Positions 56,201-62,635 of a stretch of DNA of 64,000 bases are shown here, piece after piece (within the stretch, counting starts at the first letter, position 1; every line of letters begins with the position of its first letter). The position numbers were made by a program, and so were the translations under genes. This DNA is from Pedobacter sp. Leaf216 (GTDB lineage Bacteria > Bacteroidota > Bacteroidia > Sphingobacteriales > Sphingobacteriaceae): contig NZ_LMKM01000003.1 of assembly GCF_001421515.1 (NCBI RefSeq), forward strand, positions 35,603 through 99,602. The letters are read 5' to 3'. The notes beneath the pieces were generated by a model, which was not told where the DNA came from, did no database searches, and was given only the letters and a program-made list of their open reading frames with translations.

Positions 56201-56763
56201 ATTCTATCTGCTGCTGTTATGCCATAATAGCTGCTTTGATTGATGATGAAGCTGCTCACCGCTTTATTTTGTACAACCACACCTTTTGGTTTGCCTGTAG
56301 AGCCGGAGGTATAAATAATATAACTTACTGCTTCCTCATCTGTAATTGCTGGTAATGGTGTTTTTGGAGCATTATCAACAGGAGATGGGTTCCCATCCAG
56401 CAGTATAGTGGTACCAGTGAAACCTGGAGGGGTTTTTAATGCAGTGATGAGAAAATTTGCGTCAATGTCATCAATTATATAACTAATCCTTTCCATAGGA
56501 TATGATGGATCAATCGGGACGTAGCTTGCACCACATTTCATTATCGCCAAAACCGCAATAATCATTTCAAATGATCTGTTAAGCAATATAGGAACTCTCG
56601 AATCCTTATTTACACCTTTTTCAATCAGGAAATTAGCTAACTGATTAGATCGGGTATCAAGTTCGCCATAGGCAAGCGACTGATTATTATATTCGAGAGC
56701 AATGTTATTTGGGGATACATTACATTGGGCAGTGATAAGGGCAGATAGAGTATTATTAAGCAT
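50260..56763 (-). CDS. Hybrid NRPS-PKS: A-PCP-KS-AT-ACP-aminotransferase
   Basis: The synthase has 2167 aa. Adenylation domain 1-490 (IIYTSGSTGKPKG; K481), specificity positions read as D-A-E-D-V-G-V-V-T-K; the first Asp indicates an alpha-amino acid and the two acidic residues hint at a basic or polar side chain. PCP S537. Ketosynthase ~590-1013 with C762, H898 and H937 intact. Acyltransferase ~1110-1400 with GHSVGE (S1204) and HAFH (1300-1303), the malonyl-specific form. ACP S1521 in GFDSL. A Gln/Pro-rich linker 1562-1632. Class III aminotransferase ~1690-2110 with PLP Lys K1944 in YGKVVGSG. No ketoreductase is present, so the beta-keto group is available for transamination. The tail (GNPAWFLEDPQNDKKFLQI) is the usual lead-in to a condensation domain, supplied by the next gene. 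Confidence 0.95.
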   Translation of the reverse strand: MLNNTLSALITAQCNVSPNNIALEYNNQSLAYGELDTRSNQLANFLIEKGVNKDSRVPILLNRSFEMIIAVLAIMKCGASYVPIDPSYPMERISYIIDDIDANFLITALKTPPGFTGTTILLDGNPSPVDNAPKTPLPAITDEEAVSYIIYTSGSTGKPKGVVVQNKAVSSFIINQSSYYGITAADRILLFSSISFDASVEQIFLALTTGACLVLLPEELLADVERFTKYVSDKEITHLDLTPGFLENLNPEKYTTLKRIVVGGDVCPKALFLKWQFKADFYNVYGPTEATVTTTAFKCNADQISLSESLPIGKPLAGTTIYILNETKQEVAAGKVGEIYITGPQLAKGYLNNDALTAQNFISINSLGNHLFYKTGDMGRWLADGNIEYIGRGDEQVKIRGYRIEIGEIENALNASPMISQSVVLVKNNTESDKQLVAFVVSDASFNKTDTEAYLSNRLPEYMIPRIWVPLEQMPLTISGKIDRKQLVIPDYSDLLATPYVAPRSALETKIAAVWKEVLAVKRIGVNDNFFDLGGNSLLSQRLIIAMDAQDIKIPVVKLYQYPTVSGLANYLNKALESTRLKRHSNGNKSRDIAVIGMAGRFPGAETIAELWDILAQGRETTTFFSDSELDVNIPEQVKQDPLYIKARGIIKNPKMFDPDFFGINRKLAELMDPQHRIFLEIAFEVLEKTAHLPAKVNYKTGVFAGCGPNFYYETNVLAHPDKIETMGKLQVTTVNDKDYIASRTAYHLNLKGPAININSACSTSLLAILEAVNSLRAMQCDIALAGGASINASINSGHIYQEGSILSKDGHCRPFDDESTGTVFSDGAGVVLLKRLEDAEADGDTIYAVIKGVGVSNDGYEKASFTAPSTDGQADAVLSAIVDADIETTEITYIETHGTGTPIGDPIEFEGLLQAFGNQVNNQYCAIGSIKSNFGHLTEAAGVASFIKTCLSIYHKKLVPSIGFNTPNKNINFDNSPFFVNNRLQDWNDQKRIAGVSSFGVGGTNVHVILEGYENSINATTTSREFELIPISAKSAESLISYKSQLKNFASLHTETLAEDLGFSLQNSRGVFNHRGFVVVDTKENLAEQLATNNQDLFLNKQLTKKANDLVFMFPGQGSQYHNMGFGLYQQEATYRQAIDECAEILKDLMDIDLINLLFSADQSKDVLQNTQYAQPAIFATEYAMAKLWMSFGCNPDVFCGHSVGEYVAAHLAGIFSLADALKLVALRGKMISELPAGGMLSARVKNIDLLSILPADLSVAAENTKNLYVIAGPVESLSNFQKKLEAIGIPSKFLSSKHAFHSSMMDPVIPAFRKLVSTIALSTPKTPIISTVTGSLLTDKDALSVDYWTDHLRKTVKFEAAVTHITSTYDPIFLEVGPGDTLSIFTKQIIMEQPVASTVIAGIKQGEADTKQIIYALGKLFLEGREINWKEYYKNQQRKFLELPSYCFERKKYWVEPATNHLPNPLKTKFNDITMDTDQKETQKKMLITKVKTVLENSSGIEFEGVDISKNFLEIGFDSLLLTQVASSLKKEFNVPITFRQLNEECSSIQTLTDYISKFITPEQPIAEPQPNFSVQSTQPQTQDHTALSLLSAQLELIAKQIQLLTNLPQPAQPISSNIPVGAPQKVNKPIKTALGELSNEERKEISKPFGATPKIEFTKTELDGKQRLFLTELTQRYNLKTSKSKNYTVESRPYMADPRVVNGFKPALKDLIYPVVVKKSEGSKLWDLDDNEYIDALNGFGSNMLGYQPPFIKEALHNQIEKGFEVGPQHELAAEVSKLICEFTGFDRTGLCSTGSEAVMGCIRLARTVTARSIIVAFSGSYHGIFDEVLVRGTKKLKSFPAAAGIMPEAVENILILDYGTDETLSIIKQRANEIAGVLVEPVQSRRPEFVPVAFLTELRKITHNHDIALIFDEVITGFRMHPGGAQAQFGIKADLAAYGKVVGSGIPIGVIAGERKFMDALDGGSWNYGDSSIPEVGITYFAGTFVRHPLALAAAKASLLYMKAQGPALQQRLNDKGNFIAHALTKEIAARQLPINIVNYGSLWKIKFEQDIPYSELLFVLMREKGIHILDGFPCFMTEATTYDDINKIISVFTSSIDGLIEAGFLPDHRGEKADAIHQNTAIVIDNNTPPIAGARLGKDRFGNPAWFLEDPQNDKKFLQIQL

Positions 56764-56861
56764 ACGAGATTAAGATTGGTAGCGCCGCATTTAATATATG
56801 ATAACGTAAATTGCTGTTTTTATGAGTTTTGTGACGTGTTATTACTGTTTAATTTTTTTTA

Positions 56862-56895
56862 CTAAAGTACCTTATATAGATGTAGATTGAAATAG
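56862..56895 (-). promoter_or_regulatory. Probable promoter of the NRPS/PKS operon
   Basis: Minus-strand reading: CTATTT (56895-56890), 20 bases, TACTTTAG (56869-56862). Core spacing equals the other locus promoters, but the AAAGGG extension is missing on this strand. The leader is ~95 nt. Confidence 0.5.
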
Positions 56896-57051
56896 TGCGA
56901 AAGGGCTATTAGGAATTGAGATAATCAGGTTACCAGAATGATAAATAGACACTGTAACAACCTGTTATTGTGAATAAGGAGATTGCGCATAATGATATGC
57001 GAAGTAGGCAAAAGAATACAAATACGGGAGATTTTTAGTTGATTTCTGCTG

Positions 57052-57079
57052 AATTTCCCTCCATTTATGAAGGGAAATT
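57052..57079. terminator. Hairpin downstream of the 57103 gene
   Basis: The perfect 9-bp stem AATTTCCCT / AGGGAAATT has a ten-base loop and lies 24 bases past the stop of the minus-strand GT2 gene. No long T-run follows on either strand, so it is a modest terminator. Confidence 0.5.
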
Positions 57080-57102
57080 GCAAATTTTACCATATTTGAA
57101 AG

Positions 57103-58269
57103 CTATTTCCTCAACGATCTTTCCCAGGCCGCACTCTGGCTTTTATTAATATACCTCACAATCCCTGCTGCCACTGCATAATTCATCATACAGAAGTAAT
57201 ATGGAATAAATAGGGGTTTGATTCTGATACTTTTACGTTCCATCAAAAATCCAAGGATTGCCAGCACATAAAAAATACATTGCGCGGTAAGCAAAACCGT
57301 ATAAAATGGAGCACCATGATTGTAAACAATCCAAATGTTTGTTAAAAGGGCCATAACCAGTAAGAAAGGTGTAATGGTCCACCTTAATACCCTATGCGAA
57401 AGATATTGAAAGGTTAAAACAGGATATCGGAAAGGATTTGCTGCAATTTTTAACCGGAGGATTGATTGAATTCCACCAGCGGCAATTCTGATCTTTCGCT
57501 TAAGTTCTTCACCTGTATTTTCTGATGCAGTTTCACTGGCATATGCTGCAGGTTCATACGCAATTAGGTAACCTTTTTCGGCAATTCTCATCGCAATCAT
57601 GTGATCGTCGATAATCGTATCCGATTCAATCGGTTCATATAAAGAGGTACGGATGCTAAAAAGCTCGCCTGCGGCCCCTACATTTGAGTATAATTCGTAA
57701 TCCCATTTTTTTAGTCTTGATTCGTATTTCCAGTAAAAACCTTCTCCTGCCGAACTCGCATCTGCATGCTCGTTTACCAATATCCGTTTCTCACCTGCAA
57801 CAGCACCAACTTTTTTATCCTGGTAATGTTTTACAAGTTCACGCAGTGCTTCCCGGTTTAAAAAGGTATTCGCGTCAGAAAATACAATAATTTCACCATC
57901 TACACTTGGCATCGCCCGCTTAATGGCCGCCATTTTGCCGTGGCGGTCGTTATTGTGCATTAAAATAACCTCTTTGTACGGGCTAATCAAATCAGGGGTA
58001 TGATCTGTAGATCCATCCGTAATGAAAATGATCTGTAACAGCTCCTTTGGATAATCAAGCTGGAGCGTATTTTTTATTTTATCTACAATTATTGTTTCCT
58101 CATTCCAGGCGGCTACAAGCAAAGTTACCGAAGGGAGTGCGGCATCTGCCAGGAAATTTTTAGGTTTAGAAAATGACCGTTTAATTTTTATAAGTACATA
58201 AAGTACCAATCCGTAACCAACAAAAGTATAGGTTACAATAAAAAGGCAGGTCCAGAGGAAAATAATCAT
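57103..58269 (-). CDS. Membrane glycosyltransferase, GT2 family
   Basis: The 388-aa enzyme has an N-terminal helix (~2-27), a GT-A domain with LLVAAWNEETIIVDKI, IIFITDGSTDHTPDL and IVFSDANTFLNREAL (DAN metal site), then IIDDHMIAMRI and KIRIAAGGIQSILRL, and three C-terminal helices (~285-375). This is the layout of membrane GT2 enzymes such as IcaA-like or EpsH-like synthases. Its own promoter (58341-58389) carries the locus motif almost unchanged. Confidence 0.9.
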   Translation of the reverse strand: MIIFLWTCLFIVTYTFVGYGLVLYVLIKIKRSFSKPKNFLADAALPSVTLLVAAWNEETIIVDKIKNTLQLDYPKELLQIIFITDGSTDHTPDLISPYKEVILMHNNDRHGKMAAIKRAMPSVDGEIIVFSDANTFLNREALRELVKHYQDKKVGAVAGEKRILVNEHADASSAGEGFYWKYESRLKKWDYELYSNVGAAGELFSIRTSLYEPIESDTIIDDHMIAMRIAEKGYLIAYEPAAYASETASENTGEELKRKIRIAAGGIQSILRLKIAANPFRYPVLTFQYLSHRVLRWTITPFLLVMALLTNIWIVYNHGAPFYTVLLTAQCIFYVLAILGFLMERKSIRIKPLFIPYYFCMMNYAVAAGIVRYINKSQSAAWERSLRK

Positions 58270-58340
58270 TGTTTATCAGCTTTGAATTAAGTCGTTAACA
58301 GCAGTAGGCAGGTTTATTATATCCCTATTGCCGATTGGCA

Positions 58341-58389
58341 CGAAGGTAGCCTAAACAGCATAGTTGCTCAATAGTCCTTTAATACCATT
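58341..58389 (-). promoter_or_regulatory. Extended-motif promoter of the 58269 GT2 gene
   Basis: Minus-strand reading: AATGGTATTAAAGG-ACTATTG (58389-58369), 20 bases, TACCTTCG (58348-58341). Motif and spacing match the ugd promoter almost base for base outside the spacer. Confidence 0.75.
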
Positions 58390-59337
58390 CTATTTCGAGC
58401 TACTTACAGTGGGCGCAATTATTAAATTATTGGCCAGTTGGCTTGTAAGGTGGTTTTTCGAATGAAATAAATTCCAGAGCAGTCCTTTGAAAACAAAGGG
58501 TATCAGGTCGGTTCTTCCTTTAAGAAGATAGCCGAATAATTGTTTCGGAACAGCTATTAAGAGGTAATACAGGCTAAAAAGCATTACGTTGATCATACTG
58601 CTATTGCGCCGCATAAACAACAGGCGATTGCGGGTAAGAAAGTATGTTTTAATGGTACTTTCTTTCCCTACACTCATCGATTCTTTGTGGAGAATATGTG
58701 TTTTACCCGTAAACCAGATTTTTTTGCCCGCACGCTTAAACATTTCACACCAATCCAATTCCTCATAATACAGGAAATATTGCTCAGGCATCATTCCAAT
58801 CTGATCGATATCTGCTTTCCTTAACATCATTGCAGCACCATGGCAAAACGATGTTTCATAATTGGCATTGGCATACTGGCCTTTATTTAACTGGCCTAAA
58901 CCAATGGTTTTATTTCTCCCGGTGATTAAGTTTATTGGTGTGTAACCTGCGTATTGAATAATATCCGGATCATCGTGATAAAGTATTAGGGGAGAGAGAA
59001 TACCTATTTCAGGGTGGGCAAGCATTTCTGCATTAAGCTGCTCAACAAATCCTGGTATGAGTTCAGTATCATTATTGATCATTAAAATATGCTGTCCGGT
59101 GGCTTGTTGTATACCCAGGTTGTTGCCTCCCGCAAAACCAAGATTTACCTCCGAACGGATGTATTTTAGTGTTGGATAACTGGCTTTAAACTGAGTTTCA
59201 TAATCGATATCACTGGCGTTATCAACCAAGATTACTTCGATCTCATCCAAAGCACAATTATTTTTAATTGAGTTCAACAGATCAAGGGTAACTCCGGGCT
59301 GATTATAGTTTACGGTAATGATTGAGGTTAATGCCAT
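58390..59337 (-). CDS. Glycosyltransferase, GT2 family (rhamnosyltransferase-like)
   Basis: The 315-aa enzyme shows SIITVNYNQPGVTLDLL, IILVDNASDIDYE-type strand (written EVILVDNAS), NLGFAGGNNLGIQQATG and ILMINNDTELIPGF, then HGAAMMLRK and YFLYYEELDWCEMFKRAGKK. These are the signatures of GT2 enzymes resembling WbbL-type rhamnosyltransferases. A C-terminal hydrophobic stretch (MLFSLYYLLIAVP) may bind the membrane. Donor specificity cannot be read. The promoter at 59343 would make the mRNA almost leaderless. Confidence 0.9.
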   Translation of the reverse strand: MALTSIITVNYNQPGVTLDLLNSIKNNCALDEIEVILVDNASDIDYETQFKASYPTLKYIRSEVNLGFAGGNNLGIQQATGQHILMINNDTELIPGFVEQLNAEMLAHPEIGILSPLILYHDDPDIIQYAGYTPINLITGRNKTIGLGQLNKGQYANANYETSFCHGAAMMLRKADIDQIGMMPEQYFLYYEELDWCEMFKRAGKKIWFTGKTHILHKESMSVGKESTIKTYFLTRNRLLFMRRNSSMINVMLFSLYYLLIAVPKQLFGYLLKGRTDLIPFVFKGLLWNLFHSKNHLTSQLANNLIIAPTVSSSK

Positions 59338-59342
59338 TTCTG

Positions 59343-59385
59343 CAAAACTACCTAAAGCACTGGTACAAATCTATAGCCTTTTTGG
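59343..59385 (-). promoter_or_regulatory. Promoter of the 59337 GT2 gene, nearly leaderless
   Basis: Minus-strand reading: AAAAAGGCTATAG (59383-59371), 20 bases, TAGTTTTG (59350-59343), then CAGAA and the ATG at 59337. The start of transcription would fall within a few bases of the start codon. Confidence 0.6.
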
Positions 59386-59485
59386 GTGGTTTATGATGCG
59401 CAACCGGTACAATTTGCTTGTAAAATGTTAATTATAAGCCGCTCTTTATCGTTTACATAAGTCAGCAGCCGATCCAATTAGTGAG

Positions 59486-59525
59486 AAAAGGCTATATGGG
59501 AGGCAAAAGCCTCATGGTAGCTTTG
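59486..59525 (+). promoter_or_regulatory. Promoter of the LCP-family gene
   Basis: AAAAGGCTATAT (59486-59497), 20 bases, TAGCTTTG (59518-59525). The spacer contains a small inverted repeat (GAGGC / GCCTC-like: GGGAGGCAAAAGCCTC), a possible operator. Confidence 0.65.
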
Positions 59526-59562
59526 CACGCAACTAAAAACCTCAAAATTCATTTATAAACCA

Positions 59563-60411
59563 ATGTTATCTACAACTATGAAAATCAAATCCACTTTCTT
59601 AATTACCGTATTACTCATGCTGTTTGCACATTCGCTTTATGCACAGCAGATTTTACTGATCGGATCAGATTCAAGGGAAGAGAATAAAAGAGGCAATGCC
59701 GATTTAATAATGGTTATTACGGTGAAAAAAAAGGAAGTAAGGTTAACTTCTATCTTACGTGATACGTATGTATATATAAAGGGATATGGCAACCAGAAAT
59801 TAAATGCTGCTTATCGGTTAGGAGGGAAGGAATTATTGATTTCTACCATTAATGCAAATTTTAAAACAAAACTGGTTTCTTCCATCGTTACCGATTTTAG
59901 CAATACGGCAAGGGTGATCGACTCTTTTGGAGGAATAACTTTAACAATAAATAAAGGCATCCACCATTATGTAAATAATTATATAGGAGAACAGGCCTAT
60001 TTAAAGGGTGTGCCGCTTTTGCCGCTTACTCGCACCGGAACTATTAAAATGACTGGCGACCAAGCCCTGGCTTATGCCCGTGTTAGGGTGGCTGGAACTT
60101 GTTACGACGATCATGCAAGGGTTGAGCGACAAAAAGATGTAACCAAAGCTGTAATTAGCTATGCTGTGAAAAATAAATCTTTAGCGTTGAAAAATATATC
60201 AGATTTATGGTCGATGATTGATACAGACATTAACCTGAAAGATTACTTTAAAACTTTCAGCACATTTTTAAACAAACAACGCCTGCCGCGATCGCAGGTA
60301 TTTCCGAATGGGAATTTATATACCAATGAAAGGATTGATGGTGTAGGACTTGTACTGAAGATTAAAAATTTCAGAACGGCATCTTACGACCTGAATGATA
60401 TGATAAGATAA
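59563..60411 (+). CDS. LytR-CpsA-Psr (LCP) family protein
   Basis: The 282-aa protein has a cleavable-type signal peptide; the ATG at 59578 (MKIKSTFLITVLLML) is an alternative start. LCP features: ILLIGSDSREENKRGNADLI, VRLTSILRDTYVYI (conserved Arg-Asp), KLNAAYRLGGKELLI, VTDFSNTARVIDSFGGI and ALAYARVR with a following R in ARVERQKDV. In Gram-positive bacteria LCP enzymes ligate undecaprenyl-linked glycopolymers to peptidoglycan or protein. Here it would be periplasmic in a Gram-negative cell, at the end of the polysaccharide locus and under the locus promoter motif. Confidence 0.9.
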   Translation: MLSTTMKIKSTFLITVLLMLFAHSLYAQQILLIGSDSREENKRGNADLIMVITVKKKEVRLTSILRDTYVYIKGYGNQKLNAAYRLGGKELLISTINANFKTKLVSSIVTDFSNTARVIDSFGGITLTINKGIHHYVNNYIGEQAYLKGVPLLPLTRTGTIKMTGDQALAYARVRVAGTCYDDHARVERQKDVTKAVISYAVKNKSLALKNISDLWSMIDTDINLKDYFKTFSTFLNKQRLPRSQVFPNGNLYTNERIDGVGLVLKIKNFRTASYDLNDMIR

Positions 60412-60475
60412 ACCTGTGGTTACCAACCGGAGGTTTGTGAATTGATTTAATACCTAATAAATTACAATTATTTAA

Positions 60476-60664
60476 ATGCGAAAAGGAAAAATACTGAGCG
60501 TAGATGAAGCTCGTGGACACGGCCTCATTGAAGATGAAAATGAGCAGGAAATTATTTTTAATTTGGAAAGCTTAAACACCAAGGTTGATGTTAGCGATGA
60601 AGTGCTGTTTGAAATTGATTTGAGCAGTAGTGGCCTGGTGGCGATCGATATTATGTTGATATAA
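60476..60664 (+). CDS. Cold-shock-domain-like mini-protein
   Basis: The 62-aa protein (MRKGKILSVDEARGHGLIED ...) is similar to the one encoded at 14970. It keeps the OB-fold spacing, but RNP1 reads RGHGLI and RNP2 IIFN, without the usual Phe residues. It stands 64 bases after the LCP gene and may be co-transcribed. Its role is unknown; nucleic-acid binding is doubtful given the missing aromatics. Confidence 0.7.
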   Translation: MRKGKILSVDEARGHGLIEDENEQEIIFNLESLNTKVDVSDEVLFEIDLSSSGLVAIDIMLI

Positions 60665-60777
60665 TTCAGAGTGGCATTTTACCGTTTTTAAAGTTTTATG
60701 CTAAAAACATCTTAAATATAGCAGTAACCTCAATCAAATGCCATTTATAAAAAATTTATAATGGCTACAATTTGTTT

Positions 60778-61671
60778 TTAAGCATTAATTTCAAGTCTGT
60801 ACCCTTTTCCACGAACAACAACGATATTGATATTAGGATCAATTTCCAATTTTTTTCTAAGTTTAGAGATAAACATATCCAGGCTGCGACCTACAATAAC
60901 GCCTTCATCTTCCCATATCTCTTTCTGCAACCGGTTTCGTGCAATCATTTCATTTGGTGATGATGCGAAAATTGAAAGTAATCGGGTTTCCGTTCCAGTT
61001 AAATCTATCGTTTTTTCGTTTATAATCAGTTTCCTATGCTTTGCGTCGAATAAAACTGAACCTAAAGTAATTATACCCAAATCCTTACTTTCTTGAATTG
61101 AGGTGCTGTTTGGCTTAGCAGATCTGAGAAAAATAAATCCAACAAACGCTAAAAATGGAATGCTGCCCAATAACAAGTGTTTCTTTGCCGTAATTGTACC
61201 TGTCGGTTTAAATTTAAGATCAACCATGTAACTCGCTTTTGGTTGCTTCCTTCCTTTGCAAGCCACAATATCATCTCGTTTGTTTTTGGCCACTGCAAAG
61301 CCATAGATTACACTTTGGTTAGCACTGTTCATCACGTTTACAACATAATCAGTTGCCATTGGATCTTTAGCCAACACATTCACTGTGGTGTTCAATAAAG
61401 AATCGGTTTTAAAAGTAAGTTCCTTCTCAAAGCTGATTTGATATTCATTTTCAGAAATCTTTTTTATCGGAAGCACTCTAGATGTGCTATCGCCCGACTG
61501 TAAAAGCAGTTCGTGCCCGATTTGACGAAGCAAAATTTCCCTTCTGGCGAAATCAAAAGTATTTTTATCACTTATATGGAAAGCCACATAAATAACAGCA
61601 ATAAATGAAAGCAATATCAATACAAACAGGTATTTACGTTTTCCGGTAAGCAGATTTCGGCTGAATTGCAT
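60778..61671 (-). CDS. Membrane-anchored winged-helix regulator
   Basis: The 297-aa protein has transmembrane helices at ~12-31 and ~163-180, a periplasmic segment of ~130 residues between them and a C-terminal OmpR/PhoB-type winged helix (LGSVLFDAKHRKLIIN ... LTGTETRLLSIFASSPNEMI ... SLDMFISKLRKKLE ... VVRGKGYRLE) at ~198-297. There is no receiver domain. It resembles ToxR-like one-step membrane regulators in reverse order. The likely signal is periplasmic. The divergent gene at 61849, encoding an exported protein, is a candidate target. Confidence 0.88.
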   Translation of the reverse strand: MQFSRNLLTGKRKYLFVLILLSFIAVIYVAFHISDKNTFDFARREILLRQIGHELLLQSGDSTSRVLPIKKISENEYQISFEKELTFKTDSLLNTTVNVLAKDPMATDYVVNVMNSANQSVIYGFAVAKNKRDDIVACKGRKQPKASYMVDLKFKPTGTITAKKHLLLGSIPFLAFVGFIFLRSAKPNSTSIQESKDLGIITLGSVLFDAKHRKLIINEKTIDLTGTETRLLSIFASSPNEMIARNRLQKEIWEDEGVIVGRSLDMFISKLRKKLEIDPNINIVVVRGKGYRLEINA

Positions 61672-61848
61672 ACGTCAAGTTTTTATTTACAAAGATTACA
61701 TTTTTATTTACAATCCAAATTTCTCAAGCGGAAAAATATCAAGGTAGTTTTGCTGCATCAACTTAGATGGCATATGGAAAAATAAAATATATCTATCCAT
61801 TTTGAATAACCAATAGAATCTTTGATTATTTAGTAAAACACAAAAATT

Positions 61849-62388
61849 ATGAAAAAATTGATTTATGCGCTGATGTTACCACTGGTTGTGGTGGGCGGAT
61901 TAGTATTTGCTAATCCTGAAATTGGGAATGATACGACTAAGAAGCCGTTTTCAAAGCCGCGTTCTGTTGCTGAAAGGAATGCCGAAAGAAAAAAATGGGA
62001 GTCTACACCCGATGGCATTAAGTACAAAAAATGGGAGGCTTCTCCTGAAGGTAAAAAAGTGTTTACCAGTGCGGCTAAAATAAGGAAGCATACAACTGCT
62101 TTTAACAATATGGAAGCGGTTGTAACTGCTCTTTCGCTTCCACCAGGATCAAGGTTAGGTTTTGCTGTGATGGTTAGGGTTAATAGCGACGATTATATTT
62201 TACAATTTGAGCCGGAAATGTCACAACTTGAACAATTGCATAGCCTGAAAGTTAACGACAAAATAATGATTAAAAGCCACAGTATATCACATGCACCCAA
62301 ATACTCATATCCAATAATATCCTGCGAATATGTGGAACGAGATCATCAGGTTATTTTTAAACGCATTCCTAAAAAAGGTGGTTGCTGA
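61849..62388 (+). CDS. Exported protein of unknown function
   Basis: The 179-aa protein has a signal peptide (MKKLIYALMLPLVVVGGLVFA). The first half of the mature part is highly charged and contains two similar units (KKWESTPDGIKYK and KKWEASPEGKKVF). The second half is beta-rich (RLGFAVMVRVNSDDYILQFE, IMIKSHSISHAP). It ends in GGC. No family is recognised. It is divergent from the membrane regulator gene. Confidence 0.65.
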   Translation: MKKLIYALMLPLVVVGGLVFANPEIGNDTTKKPFSKPRSVAERNAERKKWESTPDGIKYKKWEASPEGKKVFTSAAKIRKHTTAFNNMEAVVTALSLPPGSRLGFAVMVRVNSDDYILQFEPEMSQLEQLHSLKVNDKIMIKSHSISHAPKYSYPIISCEYVERDHQVIFKRIPKKGGC

Positions 62389-62398
62389 GTACGAATCC

Positions 62399-62433
62399 AT
62401 GGTCTGTGTCTCCACAGACCATTTCTTTCTTTT
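62399..62433 (+). terminator. Terminator, first copy
   Basis: The perfect 10-bp stem ATGGTCTGTG / CACAGACCAT with loop TCTC is followed by TTCTTTCTTTT. It ends the 61849 gene. Confidence 0.85.
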
Positions 62434-62490
62434 ATCGTATAAGTTCATTGAAGCTTAAGTAATAATGAATTTTTACTGTTACCTGAATCC

Positions 62491-62525
62491 ATGGTCTGTG
62501 TCTCCACAGACCATTTCTCTCTTTT
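62491..62525 (+). terminator. Terminator, second copy
   Basis: The stem and loop are identical to the first copy, 92 bases on, with a TTCTCTCTTTT tail. Confidence 0.8.
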
Positions 62526-62635
62526 ATCCTATAAGTAATATAAGTTCATTGAAGCTTAAGTAATAATGAATGTCTATGGCGTTGCCATCAGTGTTTTGTA
62601 GTAAAAAACAGTTGTCTAAACTATTGAACGTTAGT

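Larger units (their letters stand above)
56764..57102. other. Gene-free region with opposed promoter motifs
   Basis: This 339-base gap holds the promoter candidate of the NRPS/PKS operon on the minus strand (56862-56895). Back to back with it on the plus strand is GAAAGGGCTATTA (56899-56911), 19 bases and TACCAGAA (56931-56938), a weaker copy of the locus motif. A hairpin lies at 57052. No gene is visible. Confidence 0.5.
62393..62573 (+). repeat. Tandem duplication carrying a terminator
   Basis: The segment GAATCCATGGTCTGTG... starts at 62393 and again at 62485 (period 92). Both copies include the terminator hairpin, a T/C-rich tail and AAGTTCATTGAAGCTTAAGT. The second copy has a ~10-base internal insertion (ATAAGTAAT-like). 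Confidence 0.8.

Noticed and set aside
50260..56763. Iturin/mycosubtilin-like lipopeptide synthase
   Set aside because: The N-terminal domain is an amino-acid adenylation domain with the amino-binding Asp (D197), not a fatty-acyl ligase, and there are too few modules for a lipopeptide.
50260..56763. trans-AT polyketide synthase
   Set aside because: An AT domain with GHSVGE and HAFH is built into the protein.
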